DNA from: Candidatus Eisenbacteria bacterium
GTDB taxonomy: Bacteria; Desulfobacterota; Binatia; DP-6
NCBI GenBank assembly: GCA_035577985.1
Contig: DATJZY010000140.1
Span: 1 to 39,237, forward strand
Direction: 5' to 3'
DNA length: 39,237 nt
Shown: positions 1 through 7,740 of the stretch, one piece after another
How the letters are laid out: each line of letters starts with the position of its first letter
Position numbering within the stretch: the first letter of the stretch is position 1
Notes under the pieces: generated by a model
What the model was told of the DNA's origin: nothing
Database searches by the model: none
The model's input: the letters and a program-made list of their open reading frames with translations, nothing else
Translations under genes and position numbers: made by a program

Positions 1-1
1 G

Positions 2-124
2 GCCACTGGGAAGAAGCCCAAAGTCGCGCTCGTGGCGTGCATGCGGACACTGCTGATCCACCTCAACAGCCTCATGCGTCAGCATCGGTTCGGCCCGACA
101 CCCACTCCCATCCGGGTCTCGTAA
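2..124 (+). pseudogene. C-terminal remnant or edge of an IS110-family transposase
   Basis: Reading from base 2 gives 40 residues to a TAA stop at 122-124. The stretch around residues 4-20 (GKKPKVALVACMRTLL) is the typical extreme C-terminus of IS110/IS116/IS902 transposases, which usually end in a Lys-rich turn followed by a VAxxACMRKLL-type helix. The gene is cut by the window start, so I cannot tell whether the element is intact upstream or only a remnant. No terminal inverted repeat can be assigned, and IS110 elements often lack clear ones. The next gene converges on it, with its stop 14 bp further on. Confidence 0.7.
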
Positions 125-137
125 TCGAGACGGTTGC

Positions 138-1118
138 TCAGGCGCCGCGCACGGCGACGATCCGCAGCACGTCGCCGCCGTCGTGCGCCCGCATCGACTC
201 GCGGAGAAAGCGCGCGAGCTGTCGCGTGGCGGTCGCCACGCCGGCGTACCGGCGCGTGGTTCGCCAGGAGAGCAGGGCGTGATGGCGCGTCGTGGTGGCC
301 GGCGCCCCGACGAGGCGATAGCCGTGCCGCTCGAGCAGTCGGGTCACCGACCGGGCGTCGAAGAACCAGTAGTGGAGCGGCGCCGACAGGTGCACCCAGC
401 CGGCCTCGTCGAGCCGCAGGCGGACGGCGTCGCCGTTCGGGACCGCGAGGTGCAGTCGGCCGCCGGGCGTGAGCAGGCGCGCGACCTCGGCCAGCTCGTC
501 GTTCGGGTCCGGCACGTGCTCGAGGCTGTGGCTCATGACGACGGCGTCGAAGGCGCCTGCCGGAAGCGCGAGGTCGCGCAGCGCCCCGAGCCGCACCTCG
601 ATGCCGTACTCGCCCGCTCGCGCGACGGCGGCCGGGCTGAGGTCGGTCCCGAGCACGTCGCAGCCGCGCGCCTTCAAGTAGACGAGCAGGTCACCGAAAC
701 CCGAGCCGACCTCGAGCACGCGGAGGCCACGGCGGCCGTCGAGCGGCACGTTCACGTCGAAGAGCCAGCGCGCAATCGGGCGGGTGAGGGGACGGAGCGC
801 GCGGCCGACGACCGACTGACCCGCCGGTGCGGCGGCGCCGTCGCGCAGCGCGTCCCACAGCCGCTGCTTCAGGGGGCCGCGCCGCCGCCCCCCGTACGCG
901 TTGAAGTCGGGCTCGGCCGCGTAGTAGCGCGCGACCGTCTCCTGGCTCGGGCGGGGATCGAGACGGCGGAGGCCGCAGCGGCAGCGCACGTGGAAGGTGC
1001 GCCCCTCGGGCGCGTCCGGATGCTCGATCGCGAACAGGCGCTCGCCGCCCTCGCCGCCGCAGAGCGCGCAGCGACTCTCGATCCAGTCGGCCGTCGCCCG
1101 CGCCGCCGACGCCGTCAG
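138..1118 (-). CDS. Class I SAM-dependent methyltransferase with N-terminal Cys motif
   Basis: A 326-residue protein. It opens with a CxxC pair (CALC, near residues 13-16) and a CRCG motif about 30 residues later, a zinc-ribbon-like head common in methyltransferases of surface-glycan and small-molecule pathways. A SAM-binding domain follows, with motif I EVGSGFG, an acidic GTDLS end of strand beta2, and [10 protein letters not shown] typical of PF13489/PF08241 enzymes. The substrate is unknown. No ATG or GTG lies near the proper N-terminus. A CTG at 1118-1116 overlaps the TGA of the upstream reductase (CTGA), so translational coupling from CTG is the best start. A GTG at 989-987 is possible but would remove the first CxxC. 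Fold assignment is firm; start and substrate are not. Confidence 0.82.
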   Translation of the reverse strand: MTASAARATADWIESRCALCGGEGGERLFAIEHPDAPEGRTFHVRCRCGLRRLDPRPSQETVARYYAAEPDFNAYGGRRRGPLKQRLWDALRDGAAAPAGQSVVGRALRPLTRPIARWLFDVNVPLDGRRGLRVLEVGSGFGDLLVYLKARGCDVLGTDLSPAAVARAGEYGIEVRLGALRDLALPAGAFDAVVMSHSLEHVPDPNDELAEVARLLTPGGRLHLAVPNGDAVRLRLDEAGWVHLSAPLHYWFFDARSVTRLLERHGYRLVGAPATTTRHHALLSWRTTRRYAGVATATRQLARFLRESMRAHDGGDVLRIVAVRGA

Positions 1119-2104
1119 CGGTTCACCGCCGCCATCATGAAGGCCGGGTAGCGCTCGCCCGAGGCGACGCCGGTGGGGAACGCGGCCGCGATCCGATCGA
1201 GGTCGGCGCGGCCGAGGCGGACGTCGAGCGCTCCCAGGTTCTCGGCCAGGTACTTCCGGCGCTTCGTGCCCGGAATGGGGATGACGTCGTCGCCCTGCGC
1301 GAGCACCCAGGCGAGGGCGAGCTGCGCGGACGTGCAGGCCTTCTCGCGCGCGAGCGTCTCGACCTGCGCGACCAAATCGAGGTTCCGCTGGAAGTTCTCG
1401 CCCTGGAAGCGCGGCGAGAGGCGCCGGTAGTCGTCGGCGGCGAAGTCCTCGAAGCGGCGGATCTGCCCCGTGAGGAAGCCGCGCCCGAGCGGACTGTAGG
1501 CGACGAACGCGATGCCGAGCTCGCGGCAGGCGGCGAGGATCCCGTCCTCGGGATCGCGCGTCCACAGCGAGTACTCGGACTGCAGCGCCGCGATCGGATG
1601 GACGGCATGCGCGCGGCGCAGGGTCGTGGCGCCCGCTTCGGAGAGCCCCAGGTGACGCACCTTGCCGGCGCGGACGAGCTCGGCCATCGCTCCGACCGTG
1701 TCCTCGATCGGAACGTTCGGGTCGACGCGGTGCTGATAGTAGAGGTCGATCGTGTCGACGCCGAGACGCCGCAGGCTCCCGTCGCACGCCGCCCGGACGT
1801 ACTCGGGCTTCCCGTTGATGCCGCGAACCGTCCGCGCCGCTTCGTCGCGCACGATCCCGAACTTGGTGGCGAGCACGACCCGATCGCGACGCCCCTTCAC
1901 CGCCCGGCCGACCAGCTCCTCGTTCGTGTACGGGCCGTACATGTCGGCCGTGTCGAGGAAGTCGAGACCCGCGTCGAGGGCCGCATGGATGGTCGCGATC
2001 GACTCGGCGTCGTCGCAGGCGCCGTAGAACTCGGACATGCCCATGCAACCGAGCCCGAGCGCCGAGACCATCGGACCGCCTTTGCCGAGACGTCGCTGCT
2101 CCAT
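1115..2104 (-). CDS. Aldo/keto reductase
   Basis: A 329-residue NADPH-dependent oxidoreductase of the aldo/keto reductase superfamily, full length for the AKR13-type group. The N-terminus [10 protein letters not shown] and [13 protein letters not shown] are family hallmarks. The catalytic tetrad is visible: D51 and Y56 in DTADMYG, K81 in ATKFG and H125 in YYQHRVD. The C-terminal [15 protein letters not shown] segment is the cofactor phosphate-binding region. It probably reduces aldehydes or ketones; the natural substrate cannot be read from sequence. It starts at ATG 2104, divergent from the acetyltransferase gene across an 84-bp gap, and its stop overlaps the apparent start of the methyltransferase, so the two are likely cotranscribed. 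Confidence 0.93.
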   Translation of the reverse strand: MEQRRLGKGGPMVSALGLGCMGMSEFYGACDDAESIATIHAALDAGLDFLDTADMYGPYTNEELVGRAVKGRRDRVVLATKFGIVRDEAARTVRGINGKPEYVRAACDGSLRRLGVDTIDLYYQHRVDPNVPIEDTVGAMAELVRAGKVRHLGLSEAGATTLRRAHAVHPIAALQSEYSLWTRDPEDGILAACRELGIAFVAYSPLGRGFLTGQIRRFEDFAADDYRRLSPRFQGENFQRNLDLVAQVETLAREKACTSAQLALAWVLAQGDDVIPIPGTKRRKYLAENLGALDVRLGRADLDRIAAAFPTGVASGERYPAFMMAAVNR

Positions 2105-2188
2105 GGATCGTCTCTAGCCCATCGTCGTGGGCGACGAAACGCAGGCGAGGCTGGCGGCGCCCGGGTCCGTCGCGCTACGGTCGCACGC

Positions 2189-2797
2189 ATGGCGCCGACG
2201 ATCCGCCTCGCGCTCCCGGGCGACGTGGCCGCAATGCTCGCCATCTACGCCGAGGTCGTTCGCACGTCGGCGATCACGTTCGAGTACGACCCGCCGTCGG
2301 AGGCGGAATTCGGCGAGCGCGTGGCGACCGTCGGGGCGAAGTTCCCGTGGCTCGTGTACGCGCGCGACGGCGAGGTGCTGGGCTACGCCTACGCGACCAC
2401 GTGGCGTGCGCGCGCCGCCTACGAGTGGTCGGTCGAGACGACCGTGTACGTCCGCGACGACGTGCACCGCCAGGGCGTCGGGCGAGGGCTCTATCGATCG
2501 CTCATCGCCTGCCTGCGCCTGCAGGGCCACCGCCTCGCGATCGGCGGGATCACGCTGCCGAACCCCGCCAGCGTCGGACTGCACGAGGCATGTGGCTTCC
2601 GCCTGGTCGGCGTGCACCGGGCGTGCGGCCACAAGCAGGGCCGATGGCACGACGTCGGCTTCTGGGAGCTCGAGCTGGCGCCCCGCGCCGACGCCGCGCC
2701 GGCGCCGCCGGTGCCGCCGAGCTCGCTCGTCGGGACGACGGCGTGGGAACAGGCGATGGCGAGCGGACTCGGCCGCACCTCGCCTGCGCACGATTGA
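2189..2797 (+). CDS. GNAT acetyltransferase, phosphinothricin acetyltransferase-like
   Basis: A 202-residue GNAT-fold N-acetyltransferase of the PAT/bar/YwnH-like group. The acetyl-CoA pyrophosphate loop RQGVGRGLY lies near residue 95. The C-terminal half carries the group signature: NPASVGLHEACGF followed by GHKQGRWHDVGFWEL. The fold ends near residue 165. The remaining 37 residues are a Pro/Ala-rich tail that is not part of the family core. Such enzymes acetylate phosphinothricin, methionine sulfoximine or amino acids; the physiological substrate here is unknown. The ATG at 2189 starts exactly at the conserved beta1 strand (TIRLALPGD). No strong Shine-Dalgarno is visible. It is divergent from the reductase and 36 bp before the DUF2961 gene. 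Confidence 0.9.
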   Translation: MAPTIRLALPGDVAAMLAIYAEVVRTSAITFEYDPPSEAEFGERVATVGAKFPWLVYARDGEVLGYAYATTWRARAAYEWSVETTVYVRDDVHRQGVGRGLYRSLIACLRLQGHRLAIGGITLPNPASVGLHEACGFRLVGVHRACGHKQGRWHDVGFWELELAPRADAAPAPPVPPSSLVGTTAWEQAMASGLGRTSPAHD

Positions 2798-2833
2798 CCC
2801 CGACGAGCGCGGCGGTCTATCGGGGCGCTCGCG

Positions 2834-4051
2834 ATGGATCGTCACCCGTTGGATCGCCACCCGCTCGCCTCGCTCTTCACGTCGACCGGGGCGCGGAGCC
2901 GACGCGCGTCGTCGTGGGATCGCAGCGGTGGCAACAGGGACTTCCTGTTCGTCGGCCCCGGCGAGACGGCCGTGCTGATGGAGCACGAGGGGCCCGGCTG
3001 CATCACCCACGTGTACTGCGCGCTCGTGTTGCCCGATCCGGTCGACTACCGTGACGCGATCGTGCGCTGCTGGTGGGACGGCGAGGCGACGCCGTCGGTC
3101 GAGGTCCCGCTGGGCGACTTCTTCACGATCGCCCACGCGCGCGTGCGGCCGATCCGTACCGCGCTCACGTCGGTGAACGCGGGCTTCGCGGCGTCGCACG
3201 CGCTCAACGCCTACTTCCCGATGCCGTTCGCGACCAGTGCCCGCGTGACCATCGAGCACCGCGGCGAGCGGCCGCTCGGCGGCGGGCTGCCGGCGTTCTG
3301 GTACCACATCGACTACGAGACCTACGATCGGCCGCCGCCGCAGGACGTGCTGCGCTTCCATGCCCAGTGGCGCCAGGAGAAGCCGACGGTGCCGGTCGGC
3401 CCGCGCCCGAACCGCCAGCTCCACGGCGGCATCAACCTCGACGGCGCCGAGAACTACGTGGCCCTCGACGCGACGGGCGCAGGGCAGATGGTCGGCCTGC
3501 TCCTCGAGATCAACAACGTCGCGGGCGGCTGGTACGGCGAGGGGGACGACATGGTGTTCGTCGACGGCGAGACGTGGCCGCCGGCGATCCACGGCACCGG
3601 CACCGAGGAGATCTTCGGCAGCGGCGCCTGTCCGACGACGGAATTCGCCGCGCCGTATCACGGCTTTCACCTGCTCGAGTCGCCGGACTGGTCGGGCCTG
3701 GTCGGCGCCTACCGCTGGTTCGTGCACGATCCCATCCGCTTCACCCGCTCGCTGCGGTGGACCGTGGAGCACGGACACGCGAACAACTTCGCGAACGAGT
3801 ACGCCTCGCTCGCCTACTGGTACCAGACCGAGCCCCACGCGCCGTTCCCGGCGCTGCCCGATCGCGCCGCGCTGCGACCGCCGCTGCCGCCCGTCTACGA
3901 GGAGGCACGCGCGGCGCTCTTCGCCGCCGCGTCGGCGGCGATGACGTCGCGATCGGACGCCGAGGTCCTGCGCGTCGTCGCCATCGGCGAGCCGTTCTAC
4001 GCCGGGCGATTCGAGGAGACGCTGGAGCGCTTGCGCCGTGGCCCAGCGTAG
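2834..4051 (+). CDS. DUF2961 / GH172-family protein
   Basis: A 405-residue DUF2961 protein, now classed as glycoside hydrolase family 172. The family includes bifidobacterial difructose-dianhydride I synthase/hydrolase and arabinofuranosidases. The N-terminal SSWDRSGGNRDF, the GPGCITHVY segment and the core GEGDDMVFVDGE...GTGTEEIFG are family signatures. Two acidic residues, E236 (GEGD) and E258 (GTGTE), sit with almost the spacing of the two known catalytic glutamates, so activity on a furanoside is plausible. No signal peptide is visible at the chosen ATG (2834), so the protein looks cytoplasmic unless the start is wrong. The first 12 residues contain a short repeat (DRHPLDRHPL). The substrate is not predictable. 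Confidence 0.88.
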   Translation: MDRHPLDRHPLASLFTSTGARSRRASSWDRSGGNRDFLFVGPGETAVLMEHEGPGCITHVYCALVLPDPVDYRDAIVRCWWDGEATPSVEVPLGDFFTIAHARVRPIRTALTSVNAGFAASHALNAYFPMPFATSARVTIEHRGERPLGGGLPAFWYHIDYETYDRPPPQDVLRFHAQWRQEKPTVPVGPRPNRQLHGGINLDGAENYVALDATGAGQMVGLLLEINNVAGGWYGEGDDMVFVDGETWPPAIHGTGTEEIFGSGACPTTEFAAPYHGFHLLESPDWSGLVGAYRWFVHDPIRFTRSLRWTVEHGHANNFANEYASLAYWYQTEPHAPFPALPDRAALRPPLPPVYEEARAALFAAASAAMTSRSDAEVLRVVAIGEPFYAGRFEETLERLRRGPA

Positions 4052-4137
4052 ACTCGGCACGCCGTGCTGGAGGAGTCCCCCAATCGGGAGGGTCTGCATG
4101 TCACGAGCCCAGCCACTGCGGTGACCCGACCAGCGTC

Positions 4138-5604
4138 ATGACGCTCGCCTACTGCCAACCCCAGAGCGTGCTACCCGGCGACGAGGTGATGGTCCACGTC
4201 TCCGCGCCGGGACCGACGGCGACGATCGAGGTCGTGCGTGACGGTGTCGCACCGGGGTGCGTGCTTCGGCAGGACGTGCGCGTCGCCGAGCACGCGATCC
4301 CCGACGACGCGCCGGAAGCCGGCTGTCGCTGGCCAGCGACGCTGGCGTTTCGGGTGGGGGAAGATTGGCGGAGCGGCTGCTACCTCGTCCGCGTGACGCT
4401 GGCGGGCGCCGCCGGGCCCGCGCTCCCGACGGCATTCTTCGTCGTGCGCGCCCGCCGCCCCTCGGCCGACCGGATGCTGCTCGTGCTCGCGACCAACACC
4501 TGGAACGCCTACAACGACGTCGGCGGGCGCAACTACTATACGGGGTCGGTCGAGGCGTCGTTCGCGCGGCCGCTCGGGCGCGGCATGCTCGCCAAGCCCG
4601 ACGAGCGCGGCGCGCGCCTGGCCTCGGTCGTGCCGGGCACGTTCGTCGACGCGTACGTCGGCGGCGTCAGCGAGCACGGCCTCTCGATGTGGCACGGGAT
4701 GGCTGGCTGGGCGACGTGGGAGCGGCGCTTCGCCGTCTGGGCGGAGGGCGCCGGGTACGCGCTCGACTACGCAATCAACGCCGATCTCGAGCGCGTGCCG
4801 GGCCTGCTCGAGGGCCGGCGGCTCTACCTCAGCGTCGGACACGACGAGTACTGGTCGTGGGGCATGCGGGACGCCGTCGAGTCGTTCGTCGGCGCCGGCG
4901 GCAACGCGGCGTTCCTCTCCGGCAACGTCTGCTACTGGCAGGTGCGGCTGGCGGGCGACGTGCAGACCTGCTTCAAGCACCGCTTCCGCGAGGACCCGCT
5001 CTTCGGCACCGACCGCCAGCGTCTCACGACGACGATCTGGGCCGATCCAATCCTCGGCCGGCCCGAGACCCAGATGACCGGCGTGTCGTTCACGCGCGGC
5101 GGCTACTCGCGGATCGCCGGCAGCGTGCCGCACGCGAGCGGCGGCTACGTCGTGCATCGCCCCGAGCACTGGGCGTTCGAAGGCACCCGCCTGCGCTTCG
5201 GCGACCTGCTCGGGGCGCGCGACGTCGTGGTCGGCTACGAGTGCGACGGCTGCGAGCTCGCGATGGTCGACGGGCGACCCGTGGCAACGGGACGCGACGC
5301 TTGCCCGCCCGGGTTCGAGGTGCTCGCGACCGCGCCGGCCATGCCGTTCGATCGTCACACGACGCCCCTCGAGCTGCCGCCCGGTGGCGAGTACGAGCTC
5401 GAGTTCCACGCGCAGCGCCTGCTGGGCGACGACTCGGTCGCGAGCTGCGACCGCCTGCGCTACGGCCACGCCGTCCTCGGCTGCTACACGCGCGGGGGCA
5501 TCGTGCTCACGACCGGCTGCACCGACTGGGTCCACGGCCTCGGTGATCCCTCGATCGACCGGGTCACCTGCAACGTGCTCGATCGCCTGGGACGCCGCGC
5601 GTAG
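4138..5604 (+). CDS. N,N-dimethylformamidase large-subunit-like protein
   Basis: A 488-residue protein matching the C-terminal part of the large subunit of bacterial N,N-dimethylformamidase (DMFA2_C type). The first ~105 residues form a beta-sandwich-like module (GDEVMVHVSAP, GCYLVRVTLAG). The main domain follows with family motifs NTWNAYNDVGG, GHDEYWSWGMRD and SGNVCYWQVR. The known enzyme binds iron through two Tyr and one Glu and needs a small alpha subunit. No small-subunit gene is nearby, so DMF hydrolysis cannot be assumed; amide hydrolysis of another substrate is possible. The ATG at 4138 is the only in-frame start before the first domain. It follows the GH172 gene by 86 bp on the same strand. 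Confidence 0.8.
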   Translation: MTLAYCQPQSVLPGDEVMVHVSAPGPTATIEVVRDGVAPGCVLRQDVRVAEHAIPDDAPEAGCRWPATLAFRVGEDWRSGCYLVRVTLAGAAGPALPTAFFVVRARRPSADRMLLVLATNTWNAYNDVGGRNYYTGSVEASFARPLGRGMLAKPDERGARLASVVPGTFVDAYVGGVSEHGLSMWHGMAGWATWERRFAVWAEGAGYALDYAINADLERVPGLLEGRRLYLSVGHDEYWSWGMRDAVESFVGAGGNAAFLSGNVCYWQVRLAGDVQTCFKHRFREDPLFGTDRQRLTTTIWADPILGRPETQMTGVSFTRGGYSRIAGSVPHASGGYVVHRPEHWAFEGTRLRFGDLLGARDVVVGYECDGCELAMVDGRPVATGRDACPPGFEVLATAPAMPFDRHTTPLELPPGGEYELEFHAQRLLGDDSVASCDRLRYGHAVLGCYTRGGIVLTTGCTDWVHGLGDPSIDRVTCNVLDRLGRRA

Positions 5605-5737
5605 GCGTCTCGCGACGGCGGCCAGTGCGAGCGCGGCGCATTCCCACGGATGAGAGGCCCGCTCCATCCGGCGTGGGGTGGCCGGCTCCGGCTCGTGGTA
5701 CGGTTCCTGCTCCGCCTCGGGGCGGAGGGTTGCCACC

Positions 5738-6502
5738 ATGGCGAACTGGACTGGCGGGCGAATCGCCCTGGGGCTCGCCGCGGCGCTGCTCGGGCTTGGC
5801 GCAGCGGCGGTGGAGGGGGCGTACCGCGAAATCGAGGTCACCGGCGGTGCGAAGATCGCCGGCCAGGTTCGGGTGACCGGCGAAGTCACGCCCCTGCCGC
5901 CGCAGCCCGTCTTCAAGGAGCACGACGAGTGCGGCGAGAGCGTCCCGGACGAACGGTTGGTCATCGACTCCGAACATCGTCTGGCGAACGCCGTGGTGCG
6001 CTTGGTCGACGTCGGGGCCGGCAAGCCCATCGCGCGCTCGGAGCCGGTCCGCCTCGACAACCGCAAGTGCACCTTCGTGCCGCACGTGGTCGCCGCGGCC
6101 GTCGGCCAGACGCTCGACATCCGCAACGACGATCCGTTCCTGCACGATGCGCACGCCTGGCTCGGAACGCGCACGCTCTTCAACCTGGCCGTTCCCAAGG
6201 GTCGTACGGTCCACAGCGTGCTGGCCGATCCCGGCATCGTCCACGTGAACTGCAACGTGCGTCACACGTGGATGCACGCGTATCTATTCGTCGCCGAGAA
6301 TCCCTACGTCGCGGTGACGGATGCGTCCGGGGGCTTCACGCTGGGCGACGTGCCGCCGGGCACCTACAAGATCGCGGTCTGGCACGAGCTCCTGGGGAGC
6401 CAGGAGCGCGAGGTGACGGTCGCGCCCGGACAGGCGGTCACGGTCGACTTCGCCCTCGACGCGGTCGCGCCGATGGAGCCTGGTCCGCCGCGCGAGGACT
6501 AG
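5738..6502 (+). CDS. Secreted cupredoxin-like protein with carboxypeptidase-regulatory domain
   Basis: A 254-residue exported protein. An N-terminal signal peptide (residues 1 to about 27, hydrophobic core IALGLAAALLGLGAAA) is followed by a cupredoxin-like domain. A His in DPFLHDAH and the cluster CNVRHTWMHAY give a His...Cys-His-Met pattern like a type-1 copper site, as in 'methylamine utilization protein'-type plastocyanins. The C-terminal part (VAVTDASGGFTLGDVPPGTYKIAVWHE) is a carboxypeptidase-regulatory/beta-sandwich domain. It probably acts in the periplasm or at the cell surface, perhaps in electron transfer; no redox partner is adjacent. The ATG at 5738 places the signal peptide at the N-terminus. 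An ATG at 5678 would add 20 non-signal residues. Confidence 0.78.
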   Translation: MANWTGGRIALGLAAALLGLGAAAVEGAYREIEVTGGAKIAGQVRVTGEVTPLPPQPVFKEHDECGESVPDERLVIDSEHRLANAVVRLVDVGAGKPIARSEPVRLDNRKCTFVPHVVAAAVGQTLDIRNDDPFLHDAHAWLGTRTLFNLAVPKGRTVHSVLADPGIVHVNCNVRHTWMHAYLFVAENPYVAVTDASGGFTLGDVPPGTYKIAVWHELLGSQEREVTVAPGQAVTVDFALDAVAPMEPGPPRED

Positions 6503-6516
6503 ACGCAGCCCGCGTC
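6502..6516. terminator. Small inverted repeat between convergent genes
   Basis: GACGC-AGCCC-GCGTC forms a perfect 5-bp stem with a 5-nt loop inside the 15-bp gap between two convergent stop codons. The place suits a shared terminator. However, there is no T-tract on either side and the stem is short, so this may be chance in GC-rich DNA. Confidence 0.25.
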
Positions 6517-6517
6517 G

Positions 6518-7699
6518 CTACGCGCCCTCGCGCCCGACCACCGACACGAAGCTCACGCACTTGCCGGGAAAGCCGCCGAGGTTGTGCGTGAGGCCGAGCC
6601 TCGGATTCTTGATCTGGCGCGGCCCGGCTTCGCCACGGAGCTGGAGCCAGCACTCGTACATCATGCGCAGGCCCGACGCCCCGATCGGATGGCCGAACGA
6701 CTTGAGGCCGCCGTCGGGATTCACGGGCAGGCCGCCCTCGAGATCGAAGAAGCCGTCGAGGACGTCCTTCCAGGCGGTGCCGCGCGCGCTGAAGCCGAGG
6801 TCCTCGTAGAGGACGAGCTCGGTCGGCGTGAAGCAGTCGTGGACCTCGGCGAGCGAGAGCTGCTTGCGCGCATCGGTGATGCCCGCCTGGCGATACGCGT
6901 CGGCCGCCGACGCCACGACCTCGCGGAAGGTCGTGAAGTCGTAGTCGGTGTCCATGTGGCCGGCGCCGGGTCCGGCGACGAACGAGAGCGCTTTGATGTA
7001 GATCGGGTCCTTGCAGTACTTCTTCGCGTCCTCGGCCCGCACGACGATGGCGGCCGCGGAGCCGTCCGACACCCCCGAGCAGTCCATGATGCCGAGCGGC
7101 TCGGCCACCTTCGGGGAGGCGAGGATCGCCTCCATCGGCACCTCGGCCTGGAACTGCGCCTTCGGGTTGCGCGCGCCGTTCTTGTGGTTCTTCCACGCGA
7201 TGCGCGCGAGGACCTCCTTCCCCTTCTTCGGATCGAGGCCGTACTTCTTGAAGTAGGCGGGGGCGAGGAGCGAGAACGACGCCGGGGCGGTCATGCTGGA
7301 GTTGGTGCCGTCGTTCGGCGGCTCGGCGCCGACCAGGCCCGAGTATCCCGAGTCCTTCAGCTTCTCGACCCCGATCGCCATCGCCACGTCGTAGGCGCCG
7401 CTCGCGACTGCGTAGCAGGCCTGCCGCAGCGATTCGGAGCCGGTCGCGCAGTAATTCTCGACGTGCGTCACCGGCTTGTACGGGATCTTGAGGGGCACCG
7501 AGAGCGTCAGCCCCGAGAGCTGTCCCAGCGTACCGAGCCAGTAGGCGTCGACGTCGTTCGGCTCGATGCCCGCGGAGCCCAGGGCATCGTAGGCGGCGTC
7601 GACCAGGAGGTCGTCCGCGCTCTTGTCCCAATGCTCGCCGAACTTCGTGCAGCCCATGCCGATGATCGCGACGCGATCCTTGATGCCGTTGCTGCCCAT
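6518..7699 (-). CDS. Thiolase-fold acetyl-CoA C-acyltransferase / lipid-transfer-type thiolase
   Basis: A 393-residue thiolase of the SCP2/Ltp-like group. The nucleophilic cysteine is C84 in NYCATGSES. VHDCFTPTE and SFGHPIGASG carry the conserved His residues. The C-terminal LGGFPGKCVSFV includes the second Cys region. The expected reaction is Claisen condensation or thiolytic cleavage of acyl-CoA. The start ATG at 7699 has a strong Shine-Dalgarno (AAGGAGAT) 5 nt upstream. It lies 41 bp downstream of the HMG-CoA-synthase-like/DUF35 gene on the same strand. That order recalls the archaeal thiolase-HMGCS-DUF35 complex and the bacterial Ltp/DUF35 pairs of steroid side-chain degradation. Its stop converges on the cupredoxin gene. 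Confidence 0.9.
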   Translation of the reverse strand: MGSNGIKDRVAIIGMGCTKFGEHWDKSADDLLVDAAYDALGSAGIEPNDVDAYWLGTLGQLSGLTLSVPLKIPYKPVTHVENYCATGSESLRQACYAVASGAYDVAMAIGVEKLKDSGYSGLVGAEPPNDGTNSSMTAPASFSLLAPAYFKKYGLDPKKGKEVLARIAWKNHKNGARNPKAQFQAEVPMEAILASPKVAEPLGIMDCSGVSDGSAAAIVVRAEDAKKYCKDPIYIKALSFVAGPGAGHMDTDYDFTTFREVVASAADAYRQAGITDARKQLSLAEVHDCFTPTELVLYEDLGFSARGTAWKDVLDGFFDLEGGLPVNPDGGLKSFGHPIGASGLRMMYECWLQLRGEAGPRQIKNPRLGLTHNLGGFPGKCVSFVSVVGREGA

Positions 7700-7740
7700 G
7701 GTGATCTCCTTTGAACGCCTTGCGGCGGCCTTGCGGCGGC

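Noticed and set aside
138..2048. A single 636-codon open frame on the minus strand covering both reductase and methyltransferase
   Set aside because: Its first part is an out-of-frame shadow of the reductase gene, with Arg-rich low-information sequence. Only the part after about 1118 matches a protein family.
4057..4067. GCACG-C-CGTGC palindrome between the GH172 and dimethylformamidase-like genes
   Set aside because: Eleven GC-rich bases with a one-base centre, of a kind expected by chance here, and not positioned at a start or clear promoter.
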